A DNA stretch of 64,000 bases from Ecdyonurus torrentis (GCA_949318235.1 OX439135.1:23576957-23640956), one strand, 5' to 3'; numbered from the stretch's first letter, positions 32,304 through 44,069 are shown. The notes: a model not told the origin generated them from the letters alone. Made by a program: numbers and translations.

Positions 32304-34046
32304 GGTCATCTTAGGTATATTGAGTTTGTTAGTCCTATATATATTGTTATGGGTTTAAATATAGATTATTAATGTAAATATAGTTAATTGATCCTCAAAT
32401 ATTTATCCTGGGGTGGAAATTAACATATTTAATTAAAGTATTTACTATAAATACTATATTTATACTAGAAAAAAGTTTAAAAAAAAAAACTAAAGTAAAA
32501 AGTGCCAATTTTAGATCAATTAAATTTAATAAAGTTATTTAGAGATAATTTCACAGCAATTATTTATCTAATTCATTTAAAATTAAATTAATTAGGGTTA
32601 ATTTTACCCTTAATTAGGTTTACGGACCGTTTACGACCTTTCCCGGGCCAGAATTTTTTACGTCCCGTAAACGATCGGGTTTCACACTAAAAGCAACATT
32701 TTCATATTTTAGATTCTCTTAGCATTAAAATCGTTAATGAAGGTAATTAAAAAGCTCATATAAGCCGTCGCAACCATCATTACCATAATTTTTTTATTCT
32801 TTATCGCAACTATATGTCCTGAAACAAGTTAATTTGTCACCACAATATCAGAGTAAAAAATTATACATTCTATTGAGAGTATATTAAACTCAATTTAAGT
32901 GAATTTTTGATGGTTAATGAAATTTAGGTTGGTTCCCAGTAGTCCCGAGCTTTTCATTTTTAACGGTCCGGAATGTCATTCCAGGTCCGGATAAATTTCC
33001 TGTTCGGGACTTCATCTCGGGAAACGGGTGGGACATTGATTCCGGAGCACTAACGGCCCGTTATTGCCCAGAAACGGTCGTGAAAAAATCGTGGATCGGG
33101 ACTAATTCGGGAACGGGCGCCGGAATGAGAACAGGGTATTTAAATTTTTCTAAATGTGAAGACAGTGTTTTAAGATTAACTAAATGTAAATTAAAAAGTA
33201 TTACTGATCTTTGGAATAGTATTGACATCAAATTCTTAGCATCATGTTTTTCTAAAAAATATGACTGATGTTTTTGATGCTAATAAGTTATATACATCAA
33301 GGAAAGACGCTCTGGTTTATACGTGGGTGCTCTATCACCTTATATAGACTCTCCCAGAGGTGATTCCGCATACTTAAATTCATTTTTCCCAAGAGTTGTT
33401 TCTTTTTATAATGCCTTAATTACCTGTTATGGCTAGAACACCTCTGAAAGTGTAATTCATCTTGTGTTTTTAATATGTTATTCATATGTTTATTTATTGA
33501 CGAAGCAGTATTTCTGATTCTGATACTATGGTGTGAGATCATGTCCAGTGTATAGGCATTTTGCCTTTTTCTCATCACCTGTTAGGTAATTTAGATGTTT
33601 GTTTTTTATGTATAATATCCCCTACAAAAAAGTTTTGCGTGTACATTGTATGCAGGTTGTAAGCACATTGTATGTTTCATGCAAAATACATGTAATAATT
33701 GCATGTACCTTACCAGCACTTTGTATGTACCTGCCTGCACGGCAAAAAAAGGACGCAAAAATATTGACTGCCTTTTGCATGCACTCCTCATTTTTAAAAG
33801 AAAATAATAATAAAAAAAAAGTACTGGCACAATGCATGCAAAAAGCGTTTTTTAAAAAAAGCTAAAATATTGTGTTTGTCTGTATTTGCCTGCATAGGAT
33901 TTCAACACTTAGAAAATTTTCTGATACATAATACTCGGCATATATTTTAAAGTTTTCAGGAGGCAATTTTAAAAACTTCAGGGCAAAATTGGATTGATAT
34001 CATCCCAATTGGGCTGTTATAAAAAAAAACATTTTTAATTTTAGGT

Positions 34047-35510
34047 CATTTGTCATTTGGGCAAAATTTGAATTTTTGGCAGGGGTTTGTTTAAACGTCA
34101 CTTTTTATCACTACATTATAATGACGGAACGAACATTTTAGAACCGCAAATCTGCTAAACTATGAAAGTTAGACCACATTCAATTTTTTTGTGGAAAACA
34201 TAGACAGTTTTGAATAGCTTCCATAAAAAATATCGGTCCCAGCTATTATCGATTTTATAGGAAAAATGGGCCAAAATTGGGTATCAGCGTTTTTTTTTTT
34301 TTTTTTTTTTTTCCCATTTTGAAACGAACCCTGTGACGTCCGAGTAAAAATCAAAATATCAATTTTTTCAATTTTTATGAAGAGCTGACTATAGTTGTAA
34401 CCCTTTGGAACAAATCATTTCCTCAGTTTCGATAATTTTTTATTTTTAACGATTTTTTCAAGTTGACAACTTTTTCAAAAATCCCGATTTTGAGTCCCGA
34501 TTTTTTTCTATGCCGCTGAACTTTAAATTCAATGTATTTATACTGAGATGGATCTTTAGCACCTTAGCTCACTTCTTTTATAGAAAACTCGATGGCTTCA
34601 AACTTATTGTGAGTATTGTTTAATGACGTAAAAAAAAATCCAAAATATCGACTATGGTTACAGTTCAAAAAATCGACAAAAATCGTGTCACTCAAAGTAT
34701 AGTTTTTTGAACTCCTCAATGCATGGGATGAATTTTGGTATACAAAAAAAGTAATCGATTTTTTTAATTTTGCACTTGGACTTAACGTGATTTTCATACA
34801 ATCGCTCCTTCAGAGAGGCTAAGTCCAAATGCAAAATTAAAAAAATCGATTACTTTTTTTGTATACCAAAATTCATCCCATGCATTGAGGAGTTCAAAAA
34901 ACTATATACTTTGAGTGACACGATTTTTGTCGATTTTTTGAACTGTAACCATAGTCGATATTTTGGATTTTTTTTACGTCGTTAAACATACTCACAAGTT
35001 TGAAGCCATCAAGTTTTCTATAAAAGAAGTGAGCTAAGGTGCTAAAGATCCATCTCAGTATAAATACATTGAATTTAAAGTTCAGCGGCATAGAAAAAAT
35101 CGGGACTCAAAATCGGGATTTTTGAAAAAGTTGTCAACTTGAAAAAATCGTTAAAAATAAAAAATTATCGAAACTGAGGAAATGATTTGTTCCAAAGGGT
35201 TACAACTATAGTCAGCTCTTTATAAAAATTGAAAAATTGGTAATTGATTCTTACTCGGACGTCACAGGGTTCGTTTCAAAATGAAAAAAAAAACGCTGAT
35301 ATCCAATTTTGGTCGATTTTTCCTAGAAAATCAATAATAGCTTTGACCGATATTTTTGATGGAGGCGATCCAAAACTGTCTTTATTTTCCACAAAAAAAT
35401 TGAATGTGGTCTAACTTTCATAGTTTAGCAGATTTGCGGTTCCAAAATGTTCATTCCGTCATAGTGATCACAAGTGACGATTGCACCTGCCAAAATTTCA
35501 GATTTTGACC
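34047..35510. repeat. 1.4-kb palindromic fold-back element
   Basis: Arms of about 690-700 bp mirror one another around 34800-34815. Shared blocks include CAATGCATGGGATGAATTTT, AGTCCCGATTTTTTTCTATG and CTGTGACGTCCGAGT. The left arm has a poly-T run where the right has a short one. Non-coding; open frames on both strands are mirror images. A related family is at 47815-49235. Confidence 0.85.
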
Positions 35511-36286
35511 CAAAGCATGATAAAATAAAGAGCCCAAATGCCTTATATCATTAATTTATATAAAGCACATTTATATCAAACCAGAAATATTTGTTTTACG
35601 TATTTATTATTAGTGCGCGTTTAACTTTTTACTCGAGCCTCGCTCGAGTTTATCCTCGTGATCTCACCACAAATATTTAAAAATTTTCGCGGTATTTTCC
35701 AACGGTCAACATTCAACAACAAGAGAAGCAAGAGAAGCAGAAGAGAAGCGGGGCGGAGTGGCTGCAGAAATGAAATATTGTGAAGTTGTTCATGTTTTGT
35801 GCAATATTAAGAGTTCCTCTTTGGATCATCTTATGAATCACAGTTACGGGAAGTAATATTCATTTATTCGAATGTATTTTTAAAACGAGAATGTGTGTAC
35901 TTTGTGTTTTTTTGCATTTTTCAGTTTGCTGGCTATGAGGCACGATGAGGCAGCATGCATAAAATGCATATGTTAACCAACCTCATGCATCAACTTTGCG
36001 ATCACAGTAAACCGACCCACTTCAATAGATTTCGAGCTTCACATCGCTTCACATGAAACAGATTTGTGACTTCTCAAGCTGTATGTTATCATATGGTATG
36101 TAATTGTTGGCCAAAAATGTATATATAAATTTTATTAAGTAGTTCATACTCTACCGGTATGTACATTATGTATCTATGTGTTTTGTGTGTGGTGTGTCCA
36201 ATCAAACAAATACTATAAGTTCATTGGGCAAAAATATCCGGAGTTTCATAATAAGTTAAGGACTGCCCGAGTGTCCGTGTAATTAA

Positions 36287-36427
36287 GGTGCAGGATTCGC
36301 ATATTCTTGATTTTACATAATTTTTTGCATTACACTTTGTAGGTATAACAAACTTCAACAATGAAAATGTATAATTGAATTTTGTTATGCAAATAGTTAT
36401 GCTAAATCAAGAATATGTGAATACACC
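36287..36427. mobile_element. Hairpin MITE family E, copy 1
   Basis: It starts GGTGCAGGATTCGCATATTC after TTAA and ends GAATATGTGAATACACC before TTAT (a decayed TTAA). Inverted arms of about 60 bp. Confidence 0.7.
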
Positions 36428-36457
36428 TTATAGCATTTTATACATAGGCGTACAATA

Positions 36458-36572
36458 TTCTTTGACGTAGAATATCAACAAACGATATGACACAATAATC
36501 ATTACCACGCATGATTATGTACGTGTTACATGTGTCATATCGTTTGATAATTTGTTATTCTATGTAAAAGAA
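36458..36572. repeat. Hairpin between the two family E MITEs
   Basis: ATTCTTTGACGTAGAATA pairs with a TATTCTATGTAAAAGAAT-type arm, with AACGATATGACAC mirrored as GTGTCATATCGTT. The loop contains GCATGATTATG. Confidence 0.65.
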
Positions 36573-36592
36573 TACTGTATGTATAATGTTAA

Positions 36593-36721
36593 GGTGTATT
36601 CAGTATTCACATATTTTTGATTTTGCATAACTATTTGCATAACAAAATTCCACAATACATTTTTACTGTCGAAGTTTGTTATACAAAGTGTTATGCTAAA
36701 TCAAGAATATGCGAATAAACC
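36593..36721. mobile_element. Hairpin MITE family E, copy 2
   Basis: TTAA on both sides (36589-36592, 36722-36725); the ends GGTGTATTCAG and GCGAATAAACC are inverted, and the arms carry AAATCAAGAATATGCG. Confidence 0.75.
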
Positions 36722-37077
36722 TTAACATTATACATTCAGTTTTCTTTGATGTTGAATAACAACAAACAATAGTAATAAGATGGTTTTTTATAAAAAGGCC
36801 ACAAGAGGAACAAGCGCACTAGCGTGGTCCTCTGACACTACAGTCGAGCGATTTGCCAGAGTAGCTATACTAGTTATAAATAATATACAATATAATGTAT
36901 CTAGATTAGTTTAAATTATTTATACTCAAGTACATTTCCGGCAAATATGTACACTTGATAATGGTAAATTGAATCATTATAGATTTGAGACGTCGCGATG
37001 ACACATAATCATGCATGTATATACACATTTCCATAAACATATAATGGTTACTGTACTTTTATTTAATTGTTGCTGTT

Positions 37078-37182
37078 TTGTATCAACACCATGTTATATT
37101 TGAATTTGACATATATTATATATTATGCTTATCGTAATATGTCAAATTCAAATATAATTATATATGTTGCTGATACAAGACA
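37078..37182. repeat. Hairpin of about 105 bp
   Basis: TTGTATCAACA and TATTTGAATTTGACATAT are mirrored by ATATGTCAAATTCAAATA and TGCTGATACAA. The overlapping 86-aa frame is incidental. Confidence 0.7.
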
Positions 37183-37352
37183 GTTACTTAACAGTATAAT
37201 ATTTTTCTCATGGCTTAGGTGTGTTATACTTAAATGTATGTTCAAAACACAAGGGCCCATAACCATTAAATGTTCATGGAAATTAGTATTAAAGTCCCTA
37301 TATACCAAGTATTCTCCGATTGATTGATTTCTATGTTGTTAAAAATCTTTCA

Positions 37353-37386
<34 letters not shown>

Positions 37387-37496
37387 ACATTTAAATGGCA
37401 ATCGTGACCTCTCAACAATGCAAACAAATATTCTAGAAATTATCCTATTGGGCTACTATTTTCCTAATAGGTAAAACAAGTGTGCTTTAATTAGTA

Positions 37497-37627
37497 CAGT
37501 CAACCAGGGTGACTTTGAACGCCCGGGGTGACTTTGAACACCCATTTATCTCTACTTTGGGCACTCGACATTTCAAAGGCTCCCAAGACAGAGATAATTG
37601 GGCGTTCAAAGTCACCCGAGTTGACTG
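37497..37627. mobile_element. TA-flanked Tc1/mariner-type MITE
   Basis: The ends CAGTCAACCAGGGTGACTTT and AAAGTCACCCGAGTTGACTG are inverted, with TA on both sides. A GGGTGACTTTGAAC motif repeats internally. 131 bp. Confidence 0.8.
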
Positions 37628-37989
37628 TATTCAAATTCAAATCAAACTCCTTTGATTTGAAACAGTCAAAAAATTATCATCGTTATTGTCAACAATGTTC
37701 TCTTAAGGTGTGGTTTTTACATTGATGCTAGTCCGACGATGTGAATGTACAGTACCACATTTTACAAATTGTGTTTATAATGAACGATCTACGCTTTACA
37801 AATTCCAAGTTTATCCATCTAGTTCTCCAGTTAAAACGTGTAGAAAGTGCCAAACATAGATCATTTATTTTGAGTAAAAATTGTAAAGTGTACTTCATTC
37901 ACTTCGATGGATAAGCACCAACACTTCTTTTTTTTTTTTTTTTTTTTTTCTTAATGCAACAACACATTTTTTGGTAATGTGTTATGCTT

Positions 37990-38475
37990 AATCAGAAGAC
38001 TCACAAAATTAGGTTTAGTGATAAAATAAACAAACCCTCATCTCAACAATACCGATAAAGTGCTAGCAGACGACTTTGTGTTCCTGTCTTAATTTAACAT
38101 GCTTTCTTATGGGACAATGAAGCAGCTAAACTTGAGTTAGAATTATATTGCTCAAAGCTTAAATTTTACTGTAGCTTAATGAGCCTCAAAGCTTTTGTTT
38201 TACTGGATTTCACGTCAAATGGATGAAAATAATTATTTGTAACAAAATTGATTGAAATCCAGGAAAATAAAGTTTTGAGGCTTATTAAGCCACAGTAAAA
38301 AATTTCAGGTTTGAGAAATAATTCTAACTCAAGTTATAGCTTCTTCATTGTCCCATAAGAAAGCATGTTAAATGTAGACAGGAACTCAAAGTCGTCTGCT
38401 AGCACTTTGTTAGTATTGTTGATCTATCAGTTTGTTTATTTTCTCACTAAACCTACTTTTGCAAGTCTTCTAAGT
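37990..38475. repeat. Palindrome of about 485 bp
   Basis: Arms of about 220 bp share AGCATGTTAAATT-like, TTATGGGACAATGAAG and CTAGCAGACGACTTTG blocks (inverted). The centre is near 38235. Diverged relatives of the arms (GCTAGCAGAGAACTTTG, CAGTAAAAATTTCAG) occur inside the hAT-type element at 6017-7398. Confidence 0.75.
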
Positions 38476-38506
38476 GAATACCCCTTATGTATAATACTGT
38501 ATATAT

Positions 38507-38814
38507 ATAGAGTGTATGCATTCATGTAAAGTTGACGCCATGTTGGATCACTCGATCAATATCATAGGTGGCTTAGAAAAATAACATTTTCCCAGTTTAA
38601 AAACACTATGCAATATTTTTGAGAGCATTGATGTTGTTATTATGTTTAATTAGTATCTCAAGTATGTGAGAAAAATAATAATAACAAAAAAGCAGAAAAT
38701 TACCCAAAGAAAATTGCCTAAAACAAAGTTTGTTCTATACTCAGCAATGTTGATCACTACTTAAATATGGTCTCCAAGCGCATTAAATATGATGTCATTC
38801 TCATACACCCTATA
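38507..38814 (-). mobile_element. MITE family A copy
   Basis: From TATAGAGTGTATGCATTCAT to TCATACACCCTATA, same orientation as 25771-26078. It is followed by a 40-base A run (38822-38861). Confidence 0.8.
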
Positions 38815-38816
38815 TG

Positions 38817-38863
<47 letters not shown>

Positions 38864-38879
38864 ACATTATTAAGGACAA

Positions 38880-39175
38880 TTAACCATCGCGGTAAGGTAC
38901 GATAAATTTGAAAGGGAGAGATAGAGGCAGGCCTAAAACATCATGGTCTGAGGTGGTTGGAAGATGTTTGAAAAATAAGAATGTACGCAGTATGAAATGC
39001 AAAAGGAAATGTATGAAACAATTAAGGTATTAGACTGGAGGAAGCAAGTGAAGTATGTCAGGATAGGAAGTTGTGGAGGTCTATCACTGGGTCAGGATAA
39101 AACATCTGTGTTGTTGGCTTACCCCGAAAGGGATTAGAGCGTCATGCTATGTATGTAAGTATGTATATAACATTA
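38880..39175 (+). pseudogene. LINE 3' end with (TATG)n-type tail
   Basis: One frame reads a short RGRPKTSW-S-EVV peptide, the usual C-terminal segment after reverse transcriptase in RTE/CR1-like LINEs, followed by stops. The non-coding tail is TTACCCCGAAAGGGATTAGA then GCGTCATGCTATGTATGTA. The 5' part is missing. A second copy lies on the minus strand at 50092-50265. Confidence 0.65.
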
Positions 39176-39183
39176 TACATAGC

Positions 39184-39780
39184 CGAGCTGGTATGGCCGA
39201 GTGGTGAAGGCAGCTGACTCGCAACTCTGTCCTCCTCACCGAGTATAGGTTTGAGCACAGTAGATGATACAGTAGTCCATCTCCTATACTGAGAATGTCA
39301 GATCAATGCGCGCCATAATTCCGACTGGGTGAAGTGGGCTGAACTACATGCGTAACGTTACTTCAGTTACTTTTAGTTCAGCCCGCTTCACCCAGTCGGA
39401 ATTATGGCGCATTTTTTTGATCTGACATTCCCAGTATAGGAGATGGACTACTGTATCATCTACTGTGAGGTTTGAGCCACTGCTGGGTGCGTACGTGAAG
39501 TGTGAGAGCACAACTTGTTGCATGATGCATGTTTACATGCATTCCATGACGACGCACAGTATTCGGGAGGTGCATGATTGATTGCACCGACCAGCCTGCC
39601 TAGATGTTTCCACGGTTTCTCTAGGCTGTCATGGCGAATGCCAAGCTGTGTACCTAGGCCGTGGCCGGCCCGTGTGTGCTTTTCCATTAATTGGAGTCGA
39701 TAAGACAACGTCTTGACTGGGATTGGTGTATAGCACGATAACACAATATATGGCAAGTATATCCTCTGTATATATGTGCA
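39184..39780 (+). repeat. tRNA-derived sequence (SINE-like), split by a MITE
   Basis: TGGTATGGCCGAGTGGTGAA matches a class II tRNA box A region, and AGGTTTGAGC(C)AC matches box B. The box B region is duplicated around the inserted element at 39256-39467. The remaining body (39480-39780) is moderately GC-rich without a gene; the 98-aa minus-strand frame is incidental. Confidence 0.55.
39256..39467. mobile_element. MULE-type hairpin MITE with 9-bp duplication
   Basis: The terminal sequence CACAGTAGATGATACAGTAG and its complement enclose a nearly complete hairpin of 212 bp. AGGTTTGAG is repeated directly at 39247-39255 and 39468-39476, a 9-bp duplication as in Mutator-like elements. Confidence 0.8.
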
Positions 39781-40033
39781 CGTTATTTTTTATGTTTATT
39801 TTTTATTTTGTACATTACAGTATACTGTAATACATGTGATAATGCAGCAGAAGTATTGCCGTGTAAGAAAGATAGCATCAGTAATTATGCAAAGCGACTT
39901 GTTTTAAAAAACTATTTCATAGTATAATTAAAAAAAACAAAACATATAATAATAAATTGTGTAATTATAATTACTCCTGGACAAGTCCCTTTTAATTTTT
40001 AATTAATTCTGTACTTTATAGATCTATATATTA

Positions 40034-40424
40034 TTGTGGTGTAGTGGTTAGCGTGCTCGTTTGACATGCTGGAGGTTCGGCGTTCGTTACCAAGCCGGGT
40101 TGGCCTTGTAGGCCAGCTTGTAAGAGCGATGGTTAGAACGGTGAAGTTTCAGTGTGTTTCACTGTGTACGTTTCCGCTGCAATGCGTGGGTTGGCCAGGC
40201 AGTTTGACCACCTCTTGTCCATAGTGGCGAGTGCTGCCGTCGTAAGATTTGGTGGTCCGAGCTGCACAGGGATGGTATTAGGAGCCCAGAGGAGTGTGGT
40301 ATTAAGGGTAGAGCCTGTGGTCTGGTAAGCCACAGATCATTGTAAGCCCTCTTACTAAAAAGGATTCGTCCTGGCCTACCCCGAAAGGGATTATGGCGTC
40401 ATGATATGTGTGTGTGTGTGTATA
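40034..40424 (+). repeat. tRNA-derived SINE sharing the LINE 3' tail
   Basis: The head resembles a tRNA: GTGGTGTAGTGGTTAGCGTG (box A) and GGAGGTTCGGCGTTC (box B-like). The body is about 300 bp, and the tail CTACCCCGAAAGGGATTATG/GCGTCATGATATGTGTGTG matches the LINE tail at 39121-39160. This is the usual arrangement for a SINE mobilised by a LINE. The 66-aa minus-strand frame is incidental. Confidence 0.75.
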
Positions 40425-40966
40425 AAATGTATATTACAATGTTATGATGTTATGATTCAATAAAAAAAACATATATAAATATTTTTGGTCGTTAATTTAA
40501 TAATTAATTTTTAGTGAATTTAGAAATAAATATTCTATTAATTTTTTATATTATTGACTGCTATGTGCATGTTTTTTTATTGCATGCACATCGCCTGCAA
40601 AAAACTGTATGCGAGTTGACTGAAATTTGATACATTTTCTGGCAGTTTGCATGCAAAAAAATTGTATGTAACGTGCCTGCATATTTGACTGCCTTTTTCC
40701 CTGTTTTTAGCAGGTAATTTACATGGAAACTTTTTTGTAGGGGATATCTAAACCCAATAAAGAACTATTATTATTATTGGAGTTAAGATTATAATTTTTT
40801 GTGATTTAGTTTCTCGTTTCAAAGAACTAAGTTATATAAACGTTTTAATTTTTATTTCTTCCAGAAATTAAATATTAATTTATTATGCTCTAAAATATCA
40901 CAAAATTAATATCCAAATCACCTCTTATGCTTAAGGGTTCTTAAATGGACAGAACTAAAAGTTTAA

Positions 40967-41307
40967 GGTGGGAAATCAGGTACTGTTGGATTTGACTAAA
41001 AAATTGTATAAAGAAAGAAAAATCTGAAATGTTACGTATGTATAGTGATACATTAAAATAAGGTATCTTCAAAAATGTTAAAAAAAATTGTGGGGTCACC
41101 ATACTAGATTTTAAATTATAATTTTTTTGAATTTTTAGTCCCATAAAAGGCAATGTTAATTATAATAATTATTTTCTCTCTTACCTGTTGGTTGCGGGTT
41201 CTAAAAATTTTATCATATAGCTGTTGCTATTAACTTTCAAATGGTATGATAAAGTTTCGAAGTTTTCTTTTTAATTTTGAGATACAAGGCATCTATAACT
41301 ACAACCC
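40967..41307 (+). mobile_element. TTAA-MITE family D copy
   Basis: It starts GGTGGGAAATCAGGTACTG after TTAA (40963-40966) and ends before TTAA (41308-41311), which also starts the next fragment. Shared with 43722, 53659 and 62028: ATCTGAAATGTTACGTATG-like, GGGGTCACCATACTAGATTT, GGTTGCGGGTTCTAAAAATT. Confidence 0.75.
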
Positions 41308-41311
41308 TTAA

Positions 41312-41470
41312 GAGAGTAGGGTAGCGACGTCGGCCATTAAACTCAAACTTTTATCGTCAATTTTTTTTTTTTTTTGAAATTTTGCACAATGATACTTCAG
41401 CTTAAGACAATTCTAAGTAAATAAAAAACTTGAGGGGTCACCATGCAAATTAATTTTATGTGATTAAGAA
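41312..41470 (+). repeat. TTAA-MITE family C, truncated
   Basis: GAGAGTAGGGTAGCGACGTC matches the start of 3334-3669 and of 44855-45180; the second half is missing. It abuts the preceding family D element at a shared TTAA. Confidence 0.7.
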
Positions 41471-41573
41471 AAATGGTACTTCTATGACAGAAGCACCATT
41501 ACTTCTTTATTTGCGTTCAAATTTTATTCCACGACCGTCTAGTTTGCGAACAGATAGATAACATATACTGCCG

Positions 41574-41850
41574 TATAGACCCCTTGCACAGCCTTACGCT
41601 TTGTCGCCATGTTTGTAGTGCCTAATGCATTGTCCAGCATAGGGAAAATATCATTTCTCCTAATTTTTCACATAAAAAGAGTTTATATGAACTGAACAAA
41701 TTTTTCTCATATGCTTCAATCTTATTAGGAGCTACAAATAAGGGTTTAAAACTTCTTTTGCTATTAAAAAAAAAAAAAGTTTTTTTCCTATGCTATGTAT
41801 TCCTGACCAACAAAATGGCGGCTCTGAAATATGAGTGCAACCGTTCTATA
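41574..41850. mobile_element. MITE family F copy 1
   Basis: The ends TATAGACCCCTTGCACA and GTGCAACCGTTCTATA are imperfect inverted repeats. Internal GCCGCCATGTTTGTGGTGCC-like, TCCAGCATAGGGAAAA and TCCTATGCT...AAAATGGCGGCTCT blocks recur at 43159, 58366 and 62695. Confidence 0.8.
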
Positions 41851-41969
41851 CTTATATAATTATACATCTTAATAAAAATAACAATATATATTGAAATTTA
41901 TTCTGTATACAATGTAAAGCAAGATTCTCAAAACACAATAGATTTATTTGTTATAAGTAAACTTAAATA

Positions 41970-42050
41970 TAGGGTGTCTTCACATGACGTCTTAATAAAT
42001 GCGTCGATGCCATTATTGAGCAACGAATAACATTGCTCAGCATATTATAG
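41970..42050 (+). repeat. MITE family A terminal fragment
   Basis: ATAGGGTGTCTTCACATGAC with the downstream CATTGCTCAGCATA block; one end only. Confidence 0.5.
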
Positions 42051-43032
42051 AACGAACGTGAATTTTTGCTATATTTTCTTTTTACTTTGTATTTTATTAT
42101 TATTATTATTATTTTTTGCATACTTAGTTTCATATATAAACCAAAAAAACACTAATTTGCGTATCAATAGTTCAGGACAATAATCTCATTATAAAATTAA
42201 TACCATTTATATTATATTCATTAATTAAATAATTACCTTGTTCATAAATCTTAATAAACAACGGAGCATGTTGTATAACATACGTATGTATAACAAGATT
42301 CTGAAATCAATGAAACCTTTAGTAGTATAATTATTGGTTATTCAAATATCATATCAATAGCTTCTTATTTGTTTGGAATTATTATTTATAAATAAATATT
42401 TATTGTGTAAATATTGAAATTATTAATTATAATACTAAATAATCGTACACATCACCAATAAAATATTAATAAATTAATAATATTTAATATTTAAAAAAAT
42501 TATTGAATGTGTTAGAAATTTATATAACAATTAAGAAAATATTTGCAAATTTAAAATACTATAATTTTTTTTTTTTTTTTTTATAAGCCGTGACTGACAC
42601 TCTGCTGACACTTTTATATATATTTTAGCTTTTGATCTTACTCTATTTCGACCCTTTGGCGTCATTTAGAGTATAACTGCACCTTTCACCAGCGCAGCGT
42701 GTGGATCATATCTGCAATTTACACCATATGGAGCATATATGCAAGTAATTGACCGCATAGTCCACGCACAGTGCTGCGTGGAAAGTGCAGATGCTCCTTT
42801 CGCAGCGCTGGTGGAAAGTGCAGATACTCTATTTTGCCGCGGAAACTTTGATTTTAAAACTTACCCTACAAACGATTTTCTGGTGGAAAAAAAGTCACTA
42901 AATTTTGAATAATTTGTTTTTGCCGTATTGCTTGTTTTTGCAGATAAATTTTCTTTGTGCTCCTATAGTTATCGTGCTAACATTGACAAAAACTAAAACT
43001 TTTTATGTCACAAGTCATCACAAAGTACACCC

Positions 43033-43113
43033 TATAGGGTGTGTGCGCATGACGTCATTCTGAATGCTTTTTAATGCTAATCTTGAGCAATGAATAACAA
43101 TGAATAACTATAC
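43033..43113 (+). repeat. MITE family A terminal fragment
   Basis: CTATAGGGTGTGTGCGCATG followed by ACGTCATTCTGAATGC and TTGAGCAATGAATAAC; one end only. Confidence 0.5.
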
Positions 43114-43158
43114 GCATGCGCAGAACGTTGAAACGGAAGCGGATGTGAGCTACATCAC

Positions 43159-43440
43159 TTATAGACCCCTTTCACATCCTTGCGCTTTGCCGCCATGTTT
43201 GTGGTGCCTAATGTATTGTCCAGCATAGAGGAAACATCATTTCTCCTAATTTTTCACTTAATAAGAGTTTATTTTAACTGGACGAATTTTTCTCATGTTC
43301 TTCGAGCTTATTAGGAGCTAGAAATAAGTCTTTGGTTGAGGTTTGAAGCTTCTTTTGCTATTAAAAAAAATAAAAATGACGTTTTTCCTATGCTGGCCAG
43401 CAAAATGGCGGCTCTTAAATATGAGTGCAACCGGTCTATA
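43159..43440. mobile_element. MITE family F copy 2
   Basis: From TATAGACCCCTTTCACATCC to GAGTGCAACCGGTCTATA. Best-preserved termini of the family. Confidence 0.85.
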
Positions 43441-43721
43441 GTCGGCCTCAAAGCAGTTATTCCTTTATTAGTAAAATAATAATAATCATTTTTATAAACC
43501 TTTTTTATTTCAATTTGACGCTAACAGCATTCTTTCACCTATCAACGCTACCGATATTAAAGACTCGCATTTGCTTTGTGGAATCTCGTTCATGTTATTT
43601 CTTTCGTAATTTTACTCGCTACCATAATATCGCGCCGAACGTATCTCGTATCCATTAATAAAAGTTTACTGAAAAACTCTTCGATCACAGGTAAAACACA
43701 ATGAAAAGAATTTACTATTAA

Positions 43722-44005
43722 GGCGGGAAATCAGGCTCACGGGATTTGACTAAAAAATTGTAAAGAAAGAAAAATCTGAAATGTTGCATAGTTTTACATA
43801 AAGATAAGGTATTTTTGAAAAAGTAAAAATTTTAGGGGGTTAACATGCTGGTTTTTTGAGATTTTAGTTCCATTTGAGCCCATGTTAATGTAATTAATTA
43901 TTTCCTCTTAACTGATGGTAATGAGTTCTAATATTGTAATCATAGGTAGCTGTTACTGTTAACTTTCAAACTATGCATTTAGCATTCATCTATTTTCAAA
44001 GTTTT
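43722..44005 (+). repeat. TTAA-MITE family D copy, 3' end lost
   Basis: It starts GGCGGGAAATCAGGCTCACG after TTAA (43718-43721); similarity to other copies fades near 44000. Confidence 0.7.
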
Positions 44006-44069
44006 TTTTTATATATTGTGTGATTCAAGCAATCATCAAATACACATGTTGTATTAATCAAGTTTCATT

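Larger units (their letters stand above)
31829..33136. mobile_element. TA-flanked element with minisatellite and 5S-like cargo
   Basis: The ends CCCTGTTCTCATTCCGG and CCGGAATGAGAACAGGG are exact inverted repeats flanked by TA (31827-31828, 33137-33138). Sub-terminal sequence on both sides is GC-rich with GGAAACGGG/CCCGTT words. The interior holds a 22-bp minisatellite and a 5S-like segment. There is no transposase. Confidence 0.72.
33618..40744. mobile_element. Possible 7.1-kb element bounded by TCCCCTACAAAAAAGTTT repeats
   Basis: The same 18-bp sequence is found inverted at the two ends, flanked by TA. Both sub-terminal regions are rich in ATGCATG/TGCAGG words. The sequence joined across the two ends resembles 45390-45430, where it is continuous. 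The interior has no transposase and is filled with later insertions. The alternative is two independent insertions of a family with this terminus. Confidence 0.5.

Noticed and set aside
40034..40110. Functional tRNA gene
   Set aside because: The tRNA-like head is diverged in the box B region, is fused to a 300-bp body and ends in a LINE tail, so it is a SINE.
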